Of a DNA stretch of 64,000 nt, positions 1 through 7,739 are shown piece after piece. This stretch comes from Ginsengibacter hankyongi (GTDB lineage: Bacteria > Bacteroidota > Bacteroidia > Chitinophagales > Chitinophagaceae). The notes beneath the pieces were generated by a model. That model did not search any database. It was given only the letters and a program-made list of their open reading frames with translations, and had not been told where the DNA came from. Each line of letters begins with the position of its first letter. Position 1 is the stretch's first letter. The DNA is taken from assembly GCF_008710285.1 (NCBI RefSeq), contig NZ_VYQF01000002.1, forward strand, positions 496,001-560,000, given 5' to 3'. The position numbers and the translations under genes were made by a program.

Positions 1-263
1 TAAGGATTCATGCTGTACATCATACCGAGGTCGGGGCTTTCTACTTTGTTTACAATACTTTTTACCTGTTGCTCTAAATATTGGGTGCCTGCATTGGCCA
101 CCTCCCAATCATCAATACCTTCTATATGTTCTTTAGTTTGCTGGTTTTTTAAAAATTTATTTTTAGTATTGAATTGAGCACCACGTCCGGCTAAGTATTG
201 GTCGCTTTCTTCTTTTTGCTGAGCAGCAACTTTAAAATGGTCCTGCTGTAATTGATCAGACAT
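1..263 (-). CDS. PA0069-family radical SAM protein, N-terminal part
   Basis: Only the first 87 residues are in the window; the gene runs off the left edge. The ATG at 263 opens a protein with GRGAQFNTKNKF at residues 26-37, which matches the conserved GRGA-x-N-x-x-x-RF opening of the PA0069 (SplB-like) radical SAM family. It ends here at YSMNP, the stretch that in this family directly precedes the iron-sulfur cluster motif YxGCxHxCxYC. The cluster cysteines therefore lie just outside the window and cannot be checked. The family's substrate is unknown to me; members are presumed cytoplasmic SAM-dependent radical enzymes. The identification rests on two short but specific motifs in the right order and spacing. 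Confidence 0.8.
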   Translation of the reverse strand, partial: MSDQLQQDHFKVAAQQKEESDQYLAGRGAQFNTKNKFLKNQQTKEHIEGIDDWEVANAGTQYLEQQVKSIVNKVESPDLGMMYSMNP

Positions 264-373
264 GATAAAAATTTTTGTGAATTATAAATGATAAAAATTC
301 AATCGTACATTTTTTAAAATAAAGATCCTATAGCATGCATCGATGCATTAAATACATAACCATACATTATTTG

Positions 374-988
374 TTACGTAAATAATTCGCCTTGTTTGGT
401 TATAACGGGTAAGTTCATAAATTCAAAACGCTGTACAATCTGGTATGCCTTTTCTCCAACCTTTCGCTTAATCAGCAACATGCCATCAGCAATAAAACGA
501 CCAGTGAAATGCTTATGGCTGTACTCCAGCCATCCCTTATCATATTGCCATGGCAATAATTTTCTTGCAATAGTTATATGTGGGTCATCAAAAAAATGCG
601 GTTTATTTTCTTTGTTTAACGTCATCAGGCGTTGTGCAGGCTTTAATTCCTTTATTAAGTTTTGTACCTGTTGCTTACTTTCTATATTAATGAATATCGT
701 ATGGCTGGGGAAACTGCCGAAATTTTTTAATTCAGCTTTAAACGGCGTATAGCCCATTCCGATAGTTTTTAAACGGCTTACCAGCCTTTCTTCCATCATT
801 TCAAATTGAACAAAATTTACCAGTGTAATATGCGTCTTACCCCACAAAGCATTTTCAGCCTTATACTTTTCATGAAAATCTTTTTTTATCTGTATAATTT
901 TATTGCGCAATTCTTCGTGCGGATTTAAGATCAGCAGGTATTCGTTATAGTTATACCCGGGAATCTGTATTAATGATTTTGTATCCAT
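374..988 (-). CDS. 2H phosphoesterase (2'-5' RNA ligase-like)
   Basis: A 204-residue protein of the LigT/2'-5' RNA ligase-like 2H superfamily. Both catalytic motifs are present: H53-x-T55 in KTHITL and H137-x-T139 in DPHITIA. These normally hydrolyse or ligate 2',3'-cyclic or 2'-5' phosphodiester bonds in RNA or small nucleotides. I take the ATG at 988; a TTG nine bases upstream would add only three residues. A related gene lies immediately upstream on the same strand (about 20 bases away), and the two probably form an operon that diverges from the umuDC pair. The real substrate is not evident from sequence. Confidence 0.82.
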   Translation of the reverse strand: MDTKSLIQIPGYNYNEYLLILNPHEELRNKIIQIKKDFHEKYKAENALWGKTHITLVNFVQFEMMEERLVSRLKTIGMGYTPFKAELKNFGSFPSHTIFINIESKQQVQNLIKELKPAQRLMTLNKENKPHFFDDPHITIARKLLPWQYDKGWLEYSHKHFTGRFIADGMLLIKRKVGEKAYQIVQRFEFMNLPVITKQGELFT

Positions 989-1010
989 AGGTGACAATTT
1001 TTAAAAATTA

Positions 1011-1610
1011 TTAATTAACTAAATCCTCAACAAACGGCGGCAATGCAAACACAATAATTGGCTTCGGCGCATCGTACCCGTCTCTTCTTTTTAGTAACAG
1101 CAATTCATTTACCAGGAATGACTCATGAAATGATTTATGTGCATATTGTGTTAATGCTTTAAAAAAAATTTCTTCAGAAAGATTACTGGCGACACTTACA
1201 TGCGGCTTTGGGGTTAGCAGCATTGGAGGACATGAACTGGCATTTATGTATGCGTTTACAACACTTAATTCCTTTGCCAATTGACGCAATGGCGCTTCAT
1301 TTTGAATACGGAGGTAAATTGTATTAGGAGGAAAGCCACCATAATTATTTAACATAACTACAAAGCTTTTTTGCTTACTGCAAATTCTTTGCATCCAACG
1401 TATAATGGTATTTTCCATGCCTTCTTTTGCAACAAACCTGGCAACAATAATATAAGGCTTCGTGGAGATAGCCCCTTTTTCTTTGTAATCATCATAAAAC
1501 ATTTGTTTTTCAGCCATCAGTTTTTCATTTACTTCCTTCCCTGGATTTATTACGAGTAGATATTCATAACATTCGTGGGAGGAGTCATTAAGATAATTTT
1601 TGGTTTTCAT
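1011..1610 (-). CDS. 2H phosphoesterase paralogue, first HxT lost
   Basis: A 199-residue paralogue of the neighbouring 2H phosphoesterase, alignable from EYLL-x-x-NP near residue 16 to the end. The second catalytic motif is kept as H137-V-S139 (KPHVSV), but the first motif has become Y53-I-I55 (KPYIIV), so one of the two catalytic histidines is missing. By family knowledge such a protein should not catalyse the usual 2H reaction; it might bind a nucleotide or pair with its paralogue. It starts at the ATG at 1610 and diverges from the umuD-like gene across a 74-base region containing palindromes. No obvious frameshift or truncation. Confidence 0.7.
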   Translation of the reverse strand: MKTKNYLNDSSHECYEYLLVINPGKEVNEKLMAEKQMFYDDYKEKGAISTKPYIIVARFVAKEGMENTIIRWMQRICSKQKSFVVMLNNYGGFPPNTIYLRIQNEAPLRQLAKELSVVNAYINASSCPPMLLTPKPHVSVASNLSEEIFFKALTQYAHKSFHESFLVNELLLLKRRDGYDAPKPIIVFALPPFVEDLVN

Positions 1611-1630
1611 GATAATTAAATTTTTCTGTC

Positions 1631-1667
1631 ACTAATTTTAGTATAAATTTACTAAATAATTTAGTAA
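1631..1667. promoter_or_regulatory. Palindromic operator candidate between 2H genes and umuDC
   Basis: Two related dyads sit in the divergent promoter region. At 1649-1667 there is a 19-base palindrome, TTACTAAAT-A-ATTTAGTAA, perfect apart from its central base. At 1631-1642 a shorter one reads ACTAA-TT-TTAGT with the same half-site. The long dyad ends 17 bases before the umuD-like start codon. Such symmetry suggests a dimeric repressor controlling umuDC, the 2H genes, or both. This is inference from symmetry; I know no matching published site. Confidence 0.45.
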
Positions 1668-1684
1668 CCTACCAAAATATTTAT

Positions 1685-2119
1685 ATGGATAGTGATAAAA
1701 TTTTTTCTTCTAAATATAACGGCAGTAAAGGGATGACCCAGTTTGATATTCACTCCGCAAATGCAACAGGGTTTGGTGCCGCAGCTGATGATTATATGGA
1801 GAGAGGCATTGATCTTAACGAGGAACTGGTCCGCAACAAGCCCGCAACTTTTTTTATGAGAGTGAGCAGCGATGCTATGAAAGAAGCGGGAATTTATAAA
1901 GGCGATGTAGCCATTGTTGACCGCTCAATAAAAGCAACTAACGGTAAAGTAATTATTGCCATTTTAAATGGTGATATGCTGATCAGGCGTTTTGAAAAGA
2001 CAAAAGACAGTATCAGGTTGCTGACTGACTCCAATAAATTATCCCCGATACAGATTGATAATACCTGTGAAGATTTTGCAATCTGGGGAGTGGTAACATA
2101 TGTGATTCATACACCATAG
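1685..2119 (+). CDS. umuD: UmuD-like S24 protein lacking the catalytic dyad
   Basis: A 144-residue homologue of UmuD, the SOS protein that self-cleaves to UmuD' and joins UmuC in polymerase V. The fold signature is clear: AADDYMER-x-IDLN (residues 33-44), AGI-x-x-GD-x-x-IVDRS, and a C-terminal WGVVTYVIH. Aligned with E. coli UmuD, however, the nucleophile Ser60 (GDSM) is Ala64 here (SSDAM), and Lys97 (TVKK) is Arg101 (LIRR). The cleavage bond Cys24-Gly25 corresponds to Thr28-Gly29. Both catalytic residues are thus replaced, so intramolecular cleavage is not expected. umuC follows 112 bases downstream. No truncation or frameshift is visible, which argues for a maintained non-catalytic form rather than decay. 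Confidence 0.88.
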   Translation: MDSDKIFSSKYNGSKGMTQFDIHSANATGFGAAADDYMERGIDLNEELVRNKPATFFMRVSSDAMKEAGIYKGDVAIVDRSIKATNGKVIIAILNGDMLIRRFEKTKDSIRLLTDSNKLSPIQIDNTCEDFAIWGVVTYVIHTP

Positions 2120-2231
2120 ATGCAGTTACCTCAAACCCTCTCTGAAGGAAAGGGAATATCATTAGAGCGCAAATTTAGATGTATAGTAAATCCTACTTTG
2201 GCAATATTATCTTTTACAAAAAAAGGGAGAC

Positions 2232-3512
2232 ATGAAAGCAATTGTTGATTGCAATAGTTTTTATTGTTCATGCGAAAGGGTTTTTCGGCCTGACCTGAAA
2301 AACAAGCCCGTGGTTGTTTTAAGCAACAATGATGGCTGTATTATTTCGCGAAGTGACGAGGCAAAACTTTTAGGAGTTGAAATGACAGGTCCTTATTTTA
2401 AAGCAAAGAATTTAATTGAACAGCATAATGTAGCAACGTTTTCGTCTAATTACAATTTATATGGCGATATGAGCAGGCGGGTAATGGATACTTTGAAAAT
2501 ACTGGTGGGCGAAAATAATGTGGAAGTATATTCTGTTGATGAATCATTTTTAGATGTAAGTATGATTGAAGAAAATTCTCTCGATAGTTATGCTTTGCAG
2601 ATGAGGGAAATTGTTGAGCAATGGACAGGTGTTTCAGTTTCTGTAGGAATTGCTCCAACTAAAACGCTTGCAAAAATTGCCAATCATCTTGCAAAAAAAA
2701 ATAAGGCCGCAACAAAATGTGTAGCAACAATTATTAAAGAAGATAATATAAGAGAAATATTAAAAAAAACAAGTGTAAGTGGAATATGGGGTGTAGGAAG
2801 AGCCTATGCCGATAAGCTTATTAACTGGGGAATTACTACCGCATGGGATCTTTGCAATATGCCTGAAGAATGGATTTATAAACATTTGGGCGGAGTAGTG
2901 GGAGCAAGGCTTGTAAAAGAATTAAAAGGAATACCCTGCATTGAAATGAAAGATGAATTGAAAGTAAAAAAAATGATAGCTACTACCCGCATGTTTGGTA
3001 AAAATGTTACTGATCTAAATGATATTAAGGAAGCCATTGCTACCTATACTGCAAGAGCCGGCGAAAAATTAAGAAGGCAAAAATGTGTTGCTTCTGTATT
3101 GAGTGTTTTTATTGTAGCGAAAGAAGAAAGCCATTCTGCCAATTTTAGTCGTGGCGCTACTTTGAGTACACATACCATTTTACCTGCTGCTACATCTGTC
3201 ACCAATGAATTGATTGCACCTGCTATGCGGCTGGCAGAACAAATTTTTAAGCCAGGCGGGGAATATAAAAAAGCCGGTGTAATGTTAAGCGGCATTGTTC
3301 CCGACACATCTGTTCAGAGTAATTTATTTGAACCTATAACGGAGAACAACAAACGCATTTTAATGGATGCTCTTGATAATCTCAACTTCAGCATGAGAGA
3401 TGACATCGTGAAATTTGCTTCCTCAGGCCTTACGCGTGACTGGAAAATGAGAAAAGAATTCCGCTCGCCAAGATATACGTCAAGATGGAATGAATTAAGA
3501 GAAGTAGTATAG
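2232..3512 (+). CDS. umuC: UmuC, Y-family error-prone DNA polymerase subunit
   Basis: A 426-residue Y-family polymerase for translesion synthesis. Visible motifs are VDCNSFYCSCER (residues 5-16, metal-binding Asp and steric-gate region), YSVDESFLD (second acidic pair, near residue 100) and SVGIAPTKTLAKIA (near 137). The C-terminus carries SPRYTSRW-x-ELREV, the DUF4113 tail found in UmuC rather than DinB. Length is normal for the family. The start is set by AAAAGGGAGA directly before the ATG, one of the better Shine-Dalgarno sequences in the window. The partner gene upstream is a UmuD-like protein with a dead active site, so polymerase activation here may not follow the E. coli cleavage scheme. 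Confidence 0.95.
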   Translation: MKAIVDCNSFYCSCERVFRPDLKNKPVVVLSNNDGCIISRSDEAKLLGVEMTGPYFKAKNLIEQHNVATFSSNYNLYGDMSRRVMDTLKILVGENNVEVYSVDESFLDVSMIEENSLDSYALQMREIVEQWTGVSVSVGIAPTKTLAKIANHLAKKNKAATKCVATIIKEDNIREILKKTSVSGIWGVGRAYADKLINWGITTAWDLCNMPEEWIYKHLGGVVGARLVKELKGIPCIEMKDELKVKKMIATTRMFGKNVTDLNDIKEAIATYTARAGEKLRRQKCVASVLSVFIVAKEESHSANFSRGATLSTHTILPAATSVTNELIAPAMRLAEQIFKPGGEYKKAGVMLSGIVPDTSVQSNLFEPITENNKRILMDALDNLNFSMRDDIVKFASSGLTRDWKMRKEFRSPRYTSRWNELREVV

Positions 3513-3592
3513 CCTCTGAGACCACGTATCACGTATAAAAATGCAAATACGTATAACTAACGCCAATGCCTACCTGTAATTCCCAATACTTT

Positions 3593-4555
3593 TTAATTGT
3601 TCTTTTTAGATAGGGCTATTTCCGCAGCCTTAACAATGTCCAGCGTGTCCAGCCCATATTTTTTGAGAAGATCTGCTGGTTTCCCGCTTTCTCCAAATGT
3701 GTCTTTCGTGCCAATATATTCAATAGGTACAGGGAAGTTTCTAACTGAAACATGAGCTACGGCATCTCCCATTCCACCTAAAATATTGTGCTCTTCAGCA
3801 GTAACCGCACATTTTGTTTTTTGTATTGATTGAATAATTGCCGCTTCGTCTAATGGTTTAATGGTATGAAGGTTTATCAATTCTACACTGATGCCTTTTT
3901 CTTCCAGAATTTTTGCAGCTTCAACCGCTTTCCATACAAGATGGCCACATGCAAAAATGGTGATATCATTTCCTTCCGCAAGAACCTGTGCTTTGCCTAT
4001 TTCAAAATGCTGGCCTTCCTCTGTAAAGTTCGGCCATTTTGGCCTTCCGAATCTTAAATAAACGGGGCCTTCATAGTCAGCAATGGCGAGCGTTGCCGCT
4101 TTAGTTTGATTAAAATCACAAGGCACAACAACTGTCATTCCGGGTAGCATGCGCATCAATCCAATGTCTTCCAGTATCTGGTGCGTAGCGCCATCTTCGC
4201 CTAAAGTAAGTCCTGCATGTGAGGCGCAGATTTTTACATTTTTATTTGAATAGGCGATCGATTGTCTTATCTGGTCGTACACTCTTCCCGTAGAAAAATT
4301 GGCAAAGGTTGTTGTATAGGGAATTTTTCCTCCAATGGTTAAACCCGCTGCAATGCCCATCATATTTGCCTCTGCAATGCCGCATTGAAAATATCTTTCG
4401 GGAAAATCTTTTATAAAAGGATGCAGCTTTAATGAACCCGCAAGATCGGCCGTGAGCACCACTACGTTTTCATTTTTCTTACCAAGTTCATAAATGCCTT
4501 CGCCAAAACCACCGCGGGTTTCTTTTTCATTTTTTGCGACTATATCTTTAATCAT
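3593..4555 (-). CDS. Transketolase, C-terminal half subunit
   Basis: A 320-residue protein equal to the pyrimidine-binding and C-terminal domains of transketolase, the thiamine-diphosphate enzyme of the non-oxidative pentose phosphate pathway. CGIAEANMMGIAAGL (residues 58-72) holds the Glu62 that activates the cofactor; RFGRPKWP and a C-terminal E-x-GKPADLL region fit the family. In genomes with split transketolase the N-terminal half gene usually lies directly beside this one. Here the gene upstream on the same strand is galE, and no N-terminal half occurs in the window. The protein would need a partner encoded elsewhere to be active. Confidence 0.9.
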   Translation of the reverse strand: MIKDIVAKNEKETRGGFGEGIYELGKKNENVVVLTADLAGSLKLHPFIKDFPERYFQCGIAEANMMGIAAGLTIGGKIPYTTTFANFSTGRVYDQIRQSIAYSNKNVKICASHAGLTLGEDGATHQILEDIGLMRMLPGMTVVVPCDFNQTKAATLAIADYEGPVYLRFGRPKWPNFTEEGQHFEIGKAQVLAEGNDITIFACGHLVWKAVEAAKILEEKGISVELINLHTIKPLDEAAIIQSIQKTKCAVTAEEHNILGGMGDAVAHVSVRNFPVPIEYIGTKDTFGESGKPADLLKKYGLDTLDIVKAAEIALSKKNN

Positions 4556-4649
4556 AAACTATACTTCTTTTTTAGTATTGAGGAAAAGCAATGGCTGCAA
4601 ATTAGCAATAAGCTGTTAAGGATAAAAATAATAATGGAGAGAAAGAGAT

Positions 4650-5705
4650 TTAATTCATTTGAAAATTTGGATTATTATGAAGTTGTTCATCGGCTTTTAA
4701 TTTCAATTCCCATTTCCATGCTGAAGACATCATTTCATCCAAAGAATATTTTGGATTCCAGTTTAATTTTTCTTTTGCCAGAGAATTGTTTGCATAAATA
4801 GCCATAATATCACCGGGCCTTCTCGGGCCAATGGCATAATTTAATTTCACGCCACTTACTTTTTCAAATGAATGGATGGCTTCCAGCACGGTTACGCCGT
4901 TCCCGGTTCCAAGGTTAAATATTTCGCAAGGCGATGAATTTTTTTTATTTATTAAATATTGTAGAGCCAGTGTATGAGCATGAGCTATATCGCAAACATG
5001 AATATAATCTCTTACACAAGAGCCATCTCTTGTTTCATAATCATCACCATGTACTATAAGTTGCTTTAATTTCCCAATAGCGGTTTGGGTAATTGCAGGA
5101 ACCAGGTTTTGTGGTTTGCCAACCGGTAATTCGCCAATAAGCGCGGAAGGATGTGCTCCCACCGGGTTAAAATATCTTAATAAAATGCTACTTGTTTCAC
5201 TAGAACGGGTTACTTCTTTTACGATTTCTTCACCCATTTGTTTGGTAGCGCCATAAGGCGATTCTGCCGGCTTCAACGGCGATCGCTCTGTTACGGGAAT
5301 TTCATCAGGACTTCCATAAACGGTACATGAAGAAGAAAAAATGAAATTAGAAATATTGAACTCTTTGGCACATTTTAAAACATTGATAAGAGAAGTCAAA
5401 TTATTTTCAAAATATAATAATGGGTTTTCAACAGATTCTCCCACGGCTTTATAAGCAGCAAAATGTATGATACCTTCTATATCGGTATTCTCTTGAAAAA
5501 CAGCATAGGTATCATCAAAATTGCAGAGATCTACTTTGTAGTTTTTTACCGCTTTGCCGGTAATATCTTTTATCCCCTGCAGCAATGCCGTGGTTGATCT
5601 TGAATTATTATCAATACAAACAGGATCGAAATTATTTTCTATTAAATCAAGTATGGTGTGGGCGCCGATATACCCGCATCCACCTGTTACTAATATTTTC
5701 TTCAT
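4650..5705 (-). CDS. galE: UDP-glucose 4-epimerase
   Basis: A 351-residue extended short-chain dehydrogenase/reductase that interconverts UDP-glucose and UDP-galactose. The NAD-binding TGGCGYIGAH is at residues 7-16, SSSCTVYG at 124-131, and the catalytic YGATK gives Tyr151 and Lys155. RRPGD near the C-terminus is the nucleotide-sugar contact typical of GalE. Length matches the family (about 340). It lies 94 bases upstream of the transketolase half gene on the same strand and may be co-transcribed with it. A galactose-releasing GH2 enzyme is encoded at about 23 kb, but the two are not linked. Confidence 0.96.
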   Translation of the reverse strand: MKKILVTGGCGYIGAHTILDLIENNFDPVCIDNNSRSTTALLQGIKDITGKAVKNYKVDLCNFDDTYAVFQENTDIEGIIHFAAYKAVGESVENPLLYFENNLTSLINVLKCAKEFNISNFIFSSSCTVYGSPDEIPVTERSPLKPAESPYGATKQMGEEIVKEVTRSSETSSILLRYFNPVGAHPSALIGELPVGKPQNLVPAITQTAIGKLKQLIVHGDDYETRDGSCVRDYIHVCDIAHAHTLALQYLINKKNSSPCEIFNLGTGNGVTVLEAIHSFEKVSGVKLNYAIGPRRPGDIMAIYANNSLAKEKLNWNPKYSLDEMMSSAWKWELKLKADEQLHNNPNFQMN

Positions 5706-5755
5706 ACTACAAAGAAAGGAAAAACATCAATAGGCCGCTATTAAGAAATAAATTA

Positions 5756-6766
5756 TCACCCTATAAAATGTATAATATAATAAATGCATCCTGCAACAAG
5801 AGCACTTACAGGAATGGTTAGTATCCATGCCCAGATGAGGTTGAACGTGACACCCCACCTTACTGCAGAAAGGCGTTTTGTAGCACCCACTCCTACTATG
5901 GAACCGGTGAGTGTGTGAGTGGTACTAACGGGAATTCCAAAAACTATGGTTAAAAAAATGGTAATTGCACCCGCGGTTTCTGCGCATACTCCTTCCAGCG
6001 GATTTACTTTGGTAATGCGTGTTCCCATTGTTTTGACAATACGCCATCCGCCAGACATGGTGCCAAGAGCAATGGCAGAATAACAGGCAAGAGGTAACCA
6101 ACCTGGCATTGCCATGTCATGTACCGACATAGTATTTCCATGCACAGTTTTATGGTAAAACCAGATTGCAGTGAGGATTAAACCCATGGTTTTTTGAGAG
6201 TCGCCTCCCCCGTGTGCCAGGCTTAATGCGCCCGACGAAACTAATTGCAGTCGCTTAAACCATTTTTCTGCTTTAGCCGGCCTGGAGTTTCGGGCAAGGT
6301 TAACCGTTATAAGCGTCATTAAAAATCCAAATATGAGACCAATAATGGGGGAAAGCACCATAAAAATAACAGCAATAAAAATAGGATGTGTGTTTACGCC
6401 ATGTAGGCCGCCGGCGGCGATGGCTGCACCGGCAAGGCCGCCAATAAGTGTATGTGACGAACTGGATGGAATACCATAATACCAGGTTAAAAGATTCCAG
6501 CTTATAGCGGCGATGGTTGCTGATAGCAGCACTTTAAAACTGATAACATTTTCTGAAATAATATTGGCAATAGTACCGGCAACTTTATGTTCTTTAAAAA
6601 CAAAGAAAGCTATAAAATTAAAAGCCGCCGCCCATAAAACAGCCTGGAATGGCGTGAGTACTTTAGTTGAAACAATGGTGGCTATTGAATTGGCAGCATC
6701 GTGAAAGCCATTTATAAAATCGAAAATAAGCGCAAGTATAACAATGATAATAAGAAAGGCGAGCAT
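5756..6766 (-). CDS. pit: PiT-family inorganic phosphate transporter
   Basis: A 336-residue polytopic inner-membrane protein of the PiT family, which imports phosphate (often as metal phosphate) using the ion gradient. The duplicated family signatures are present: FDFINGFHDAANSIAT near residue 16, and a second copy with SGALSLAHGGGDSQKTMGL. GIPSSSSHTL and GIPVSTTHTLTGSIVG are the paired substrate-region repeats. The DUF47 gene lies 38 bases upstream on the same strand, the usual Pit-accessory arrangement. Together they diverge from the porin-pst operon, so low-affinity and high-affinity phosphate uptake are encoded back to back. Confidence 0.95.
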   Translation of the reverse strand: MLAFLIIIVILALIFDFINGFHDAANSIATIVSTKVLTPFQAVLWAAAFNFIAFFVFKEHKVAGTIANIISENVISFKVLLSATIAAISWNLLTWYYGIPSSSSHTLIGGLAGAAIAAGGLHGVNTHPIFIAVIFMVLSPIIGLIFGFLMTLITVNLARNSRPAKAEKWFKRLQLVSSGALSLAHGGGDSQKTMGLILTAIWFYHKTVHGNTMSVHDMAMPGWLPLACYSAIALGTMSGGWRIVKTMGTRITKVNPLEGVCAETAGAITIFLTIVFGIPVSTTHTLTGSIVGVGATKRLSAVRWGVTFNLIWAWILTIPVSALVAGCIYYIIHFIG

Positions 6767-6804
6767 ATAAAACTTTTAAGATGGATACTTATTCCGTAAT
6801 CTTA

Positions 6805-7452
6805 TTACGCATATTTAATTATAATTGATTCAATCACGTTAGCGGCGTCTTCGCATTTATCTGTTACAATTTCCATTATCTGGTAAATCTCTCTTTTCTT
6901 AATTACTTCTTTAGCGTCCGGTTCGGTTTCAAAAAGTTTTTCAATGCTCATGTCAAAAATATCATCGGCCTGGTTTTCAATGCTGTTTATTAAAACCATG
7001 GCGTCCGTAATTTTCCTCAGGTTTTTCATATCTCTTAATTCAGCAACCGCTTTTTGTACTTCATTGCAGCTGCTTAAAATAAGTTCGGCCATTTTTTGAA
7101 ATCCACTATCATCAGGGTTTACTTTATAAAAATTAATTTTTTTTGCTGAGGCATAAATGTAATCGCAAATATCGTCGAGAGAGGTAGCGAGGTAGTGGAT
7201 ATCTTCGCGGTCGAAAGGTGTTATAAAATTTCTTCCCAGTTCTGTAAATATCCGGTGCGTATAATCGTCATTTACATGTTCAAGGTCTTCAATTTCCTTT
7301 ATGAGGATTGCTCTTTTATCAAAATCTTTTTCATGCACCACGTCTTTAAGCCTGGCTCCCATTATGGAAACAGTTTCTCCAACATTTTCAAAAAGTTGAA
7401 AAAATATTTTATCCTTCGGTAAAAAGAATTTTAAAATAGAGTTTAAAGCCAT
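6805..7452 (-). CDS. DUF47 (PhoU-like) Pit accessory protein
   Basis: A 215-residue, largely helical protein of the DUF47/PhoU-like family. It begins MALNSILKFFLPKDKIFF, the family's conserved opening, and contains D-x-x-x-D-x-x-D style acidic patches (ENQADDIFD; DKCEDAAN) that bind metals in PhoU-type folds. I start it at the ATG at 7452; an in-frame TTG 18 bases upstream is less likely because the family opening fits the ATG. By known genomic association it regulates the downstream Pit transporter. Its promoter shares the intergenic region with the Pho-box-like array upstream of the porin gene. Confidence 0.9.
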   Translation of the reverse strand: MALNSILKFFLPKDKIFFQLFENVGETVSIMGARLKDVVHEKDFDKRAILIKEIEDLEHVNDDYTHRIFTELGRNFITPFDREDIHYLATSLDDICDYIYASAKKINFYKVNPDDSGFQKMAELILSSCNEVQKAVAELRDMKNLRKITDAMVLINSIENQADDIFDMSIEKLFETEPDAKEVIKKREIYQIMEIVTDKCEDAANVIESIIIKYA

Positions 7453-7663
7453 GTAAATAAATTTTCGCAAAAATATACTATCGGATTTTAATCAAAAGAT
7501 TTCTTCGCTTTTTAAAATAATAAACTGAAAATGGCTTAAATATTGGAAACTAATACTTTATTTTTTTATTATTTTCAATCTGCTTAAAAATGGGCTTTTT
7601 ATTGTAGATGGCTTAAACTTTTTAGAAATGAACAAACCCAGAGATGTTCGTCGCTGGTTAATG

Positions 7664-7719
7664 TTAACCCTAAGGTAATAATGGCTTAACAATTTGGTAA
7701 CATAACAAAGATTCCTTTG
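7664..7719 (+). promoter_or_regulatory. Pho-box-like array and candidate promoter for porin-pst
   Basis: Four 7-base direct repeats are spaced exactly 11 bases apart: TTAACCC at 7664, GTAATAA at 7675, TTAACAA at 7686 and GTAACAT at 7697. Repeats with 11-base periodicity (7-base element plus 4-base spacer) are the architecture of PhoB/PhoP-type sites. The last repeat ends 8 bases before TTCCTTTG (7712-7719), close to the Bacteroidota -7 element TAnnTTTG, and the porin ATG follows at 7740. A PhoB-like activator bound here would sit where the -33 element belongs. No response regulator gene is in the window. Confidence 0.6.
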
Positions 7720-7739
7720 CACAAAAATTACAGAATACT

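Noticed and set aside
3531-3552. ACGTAT...ATACGT hairpin after umuC
   Set aside because: Six weak base pairs with no T-run; not a convincing terminator.
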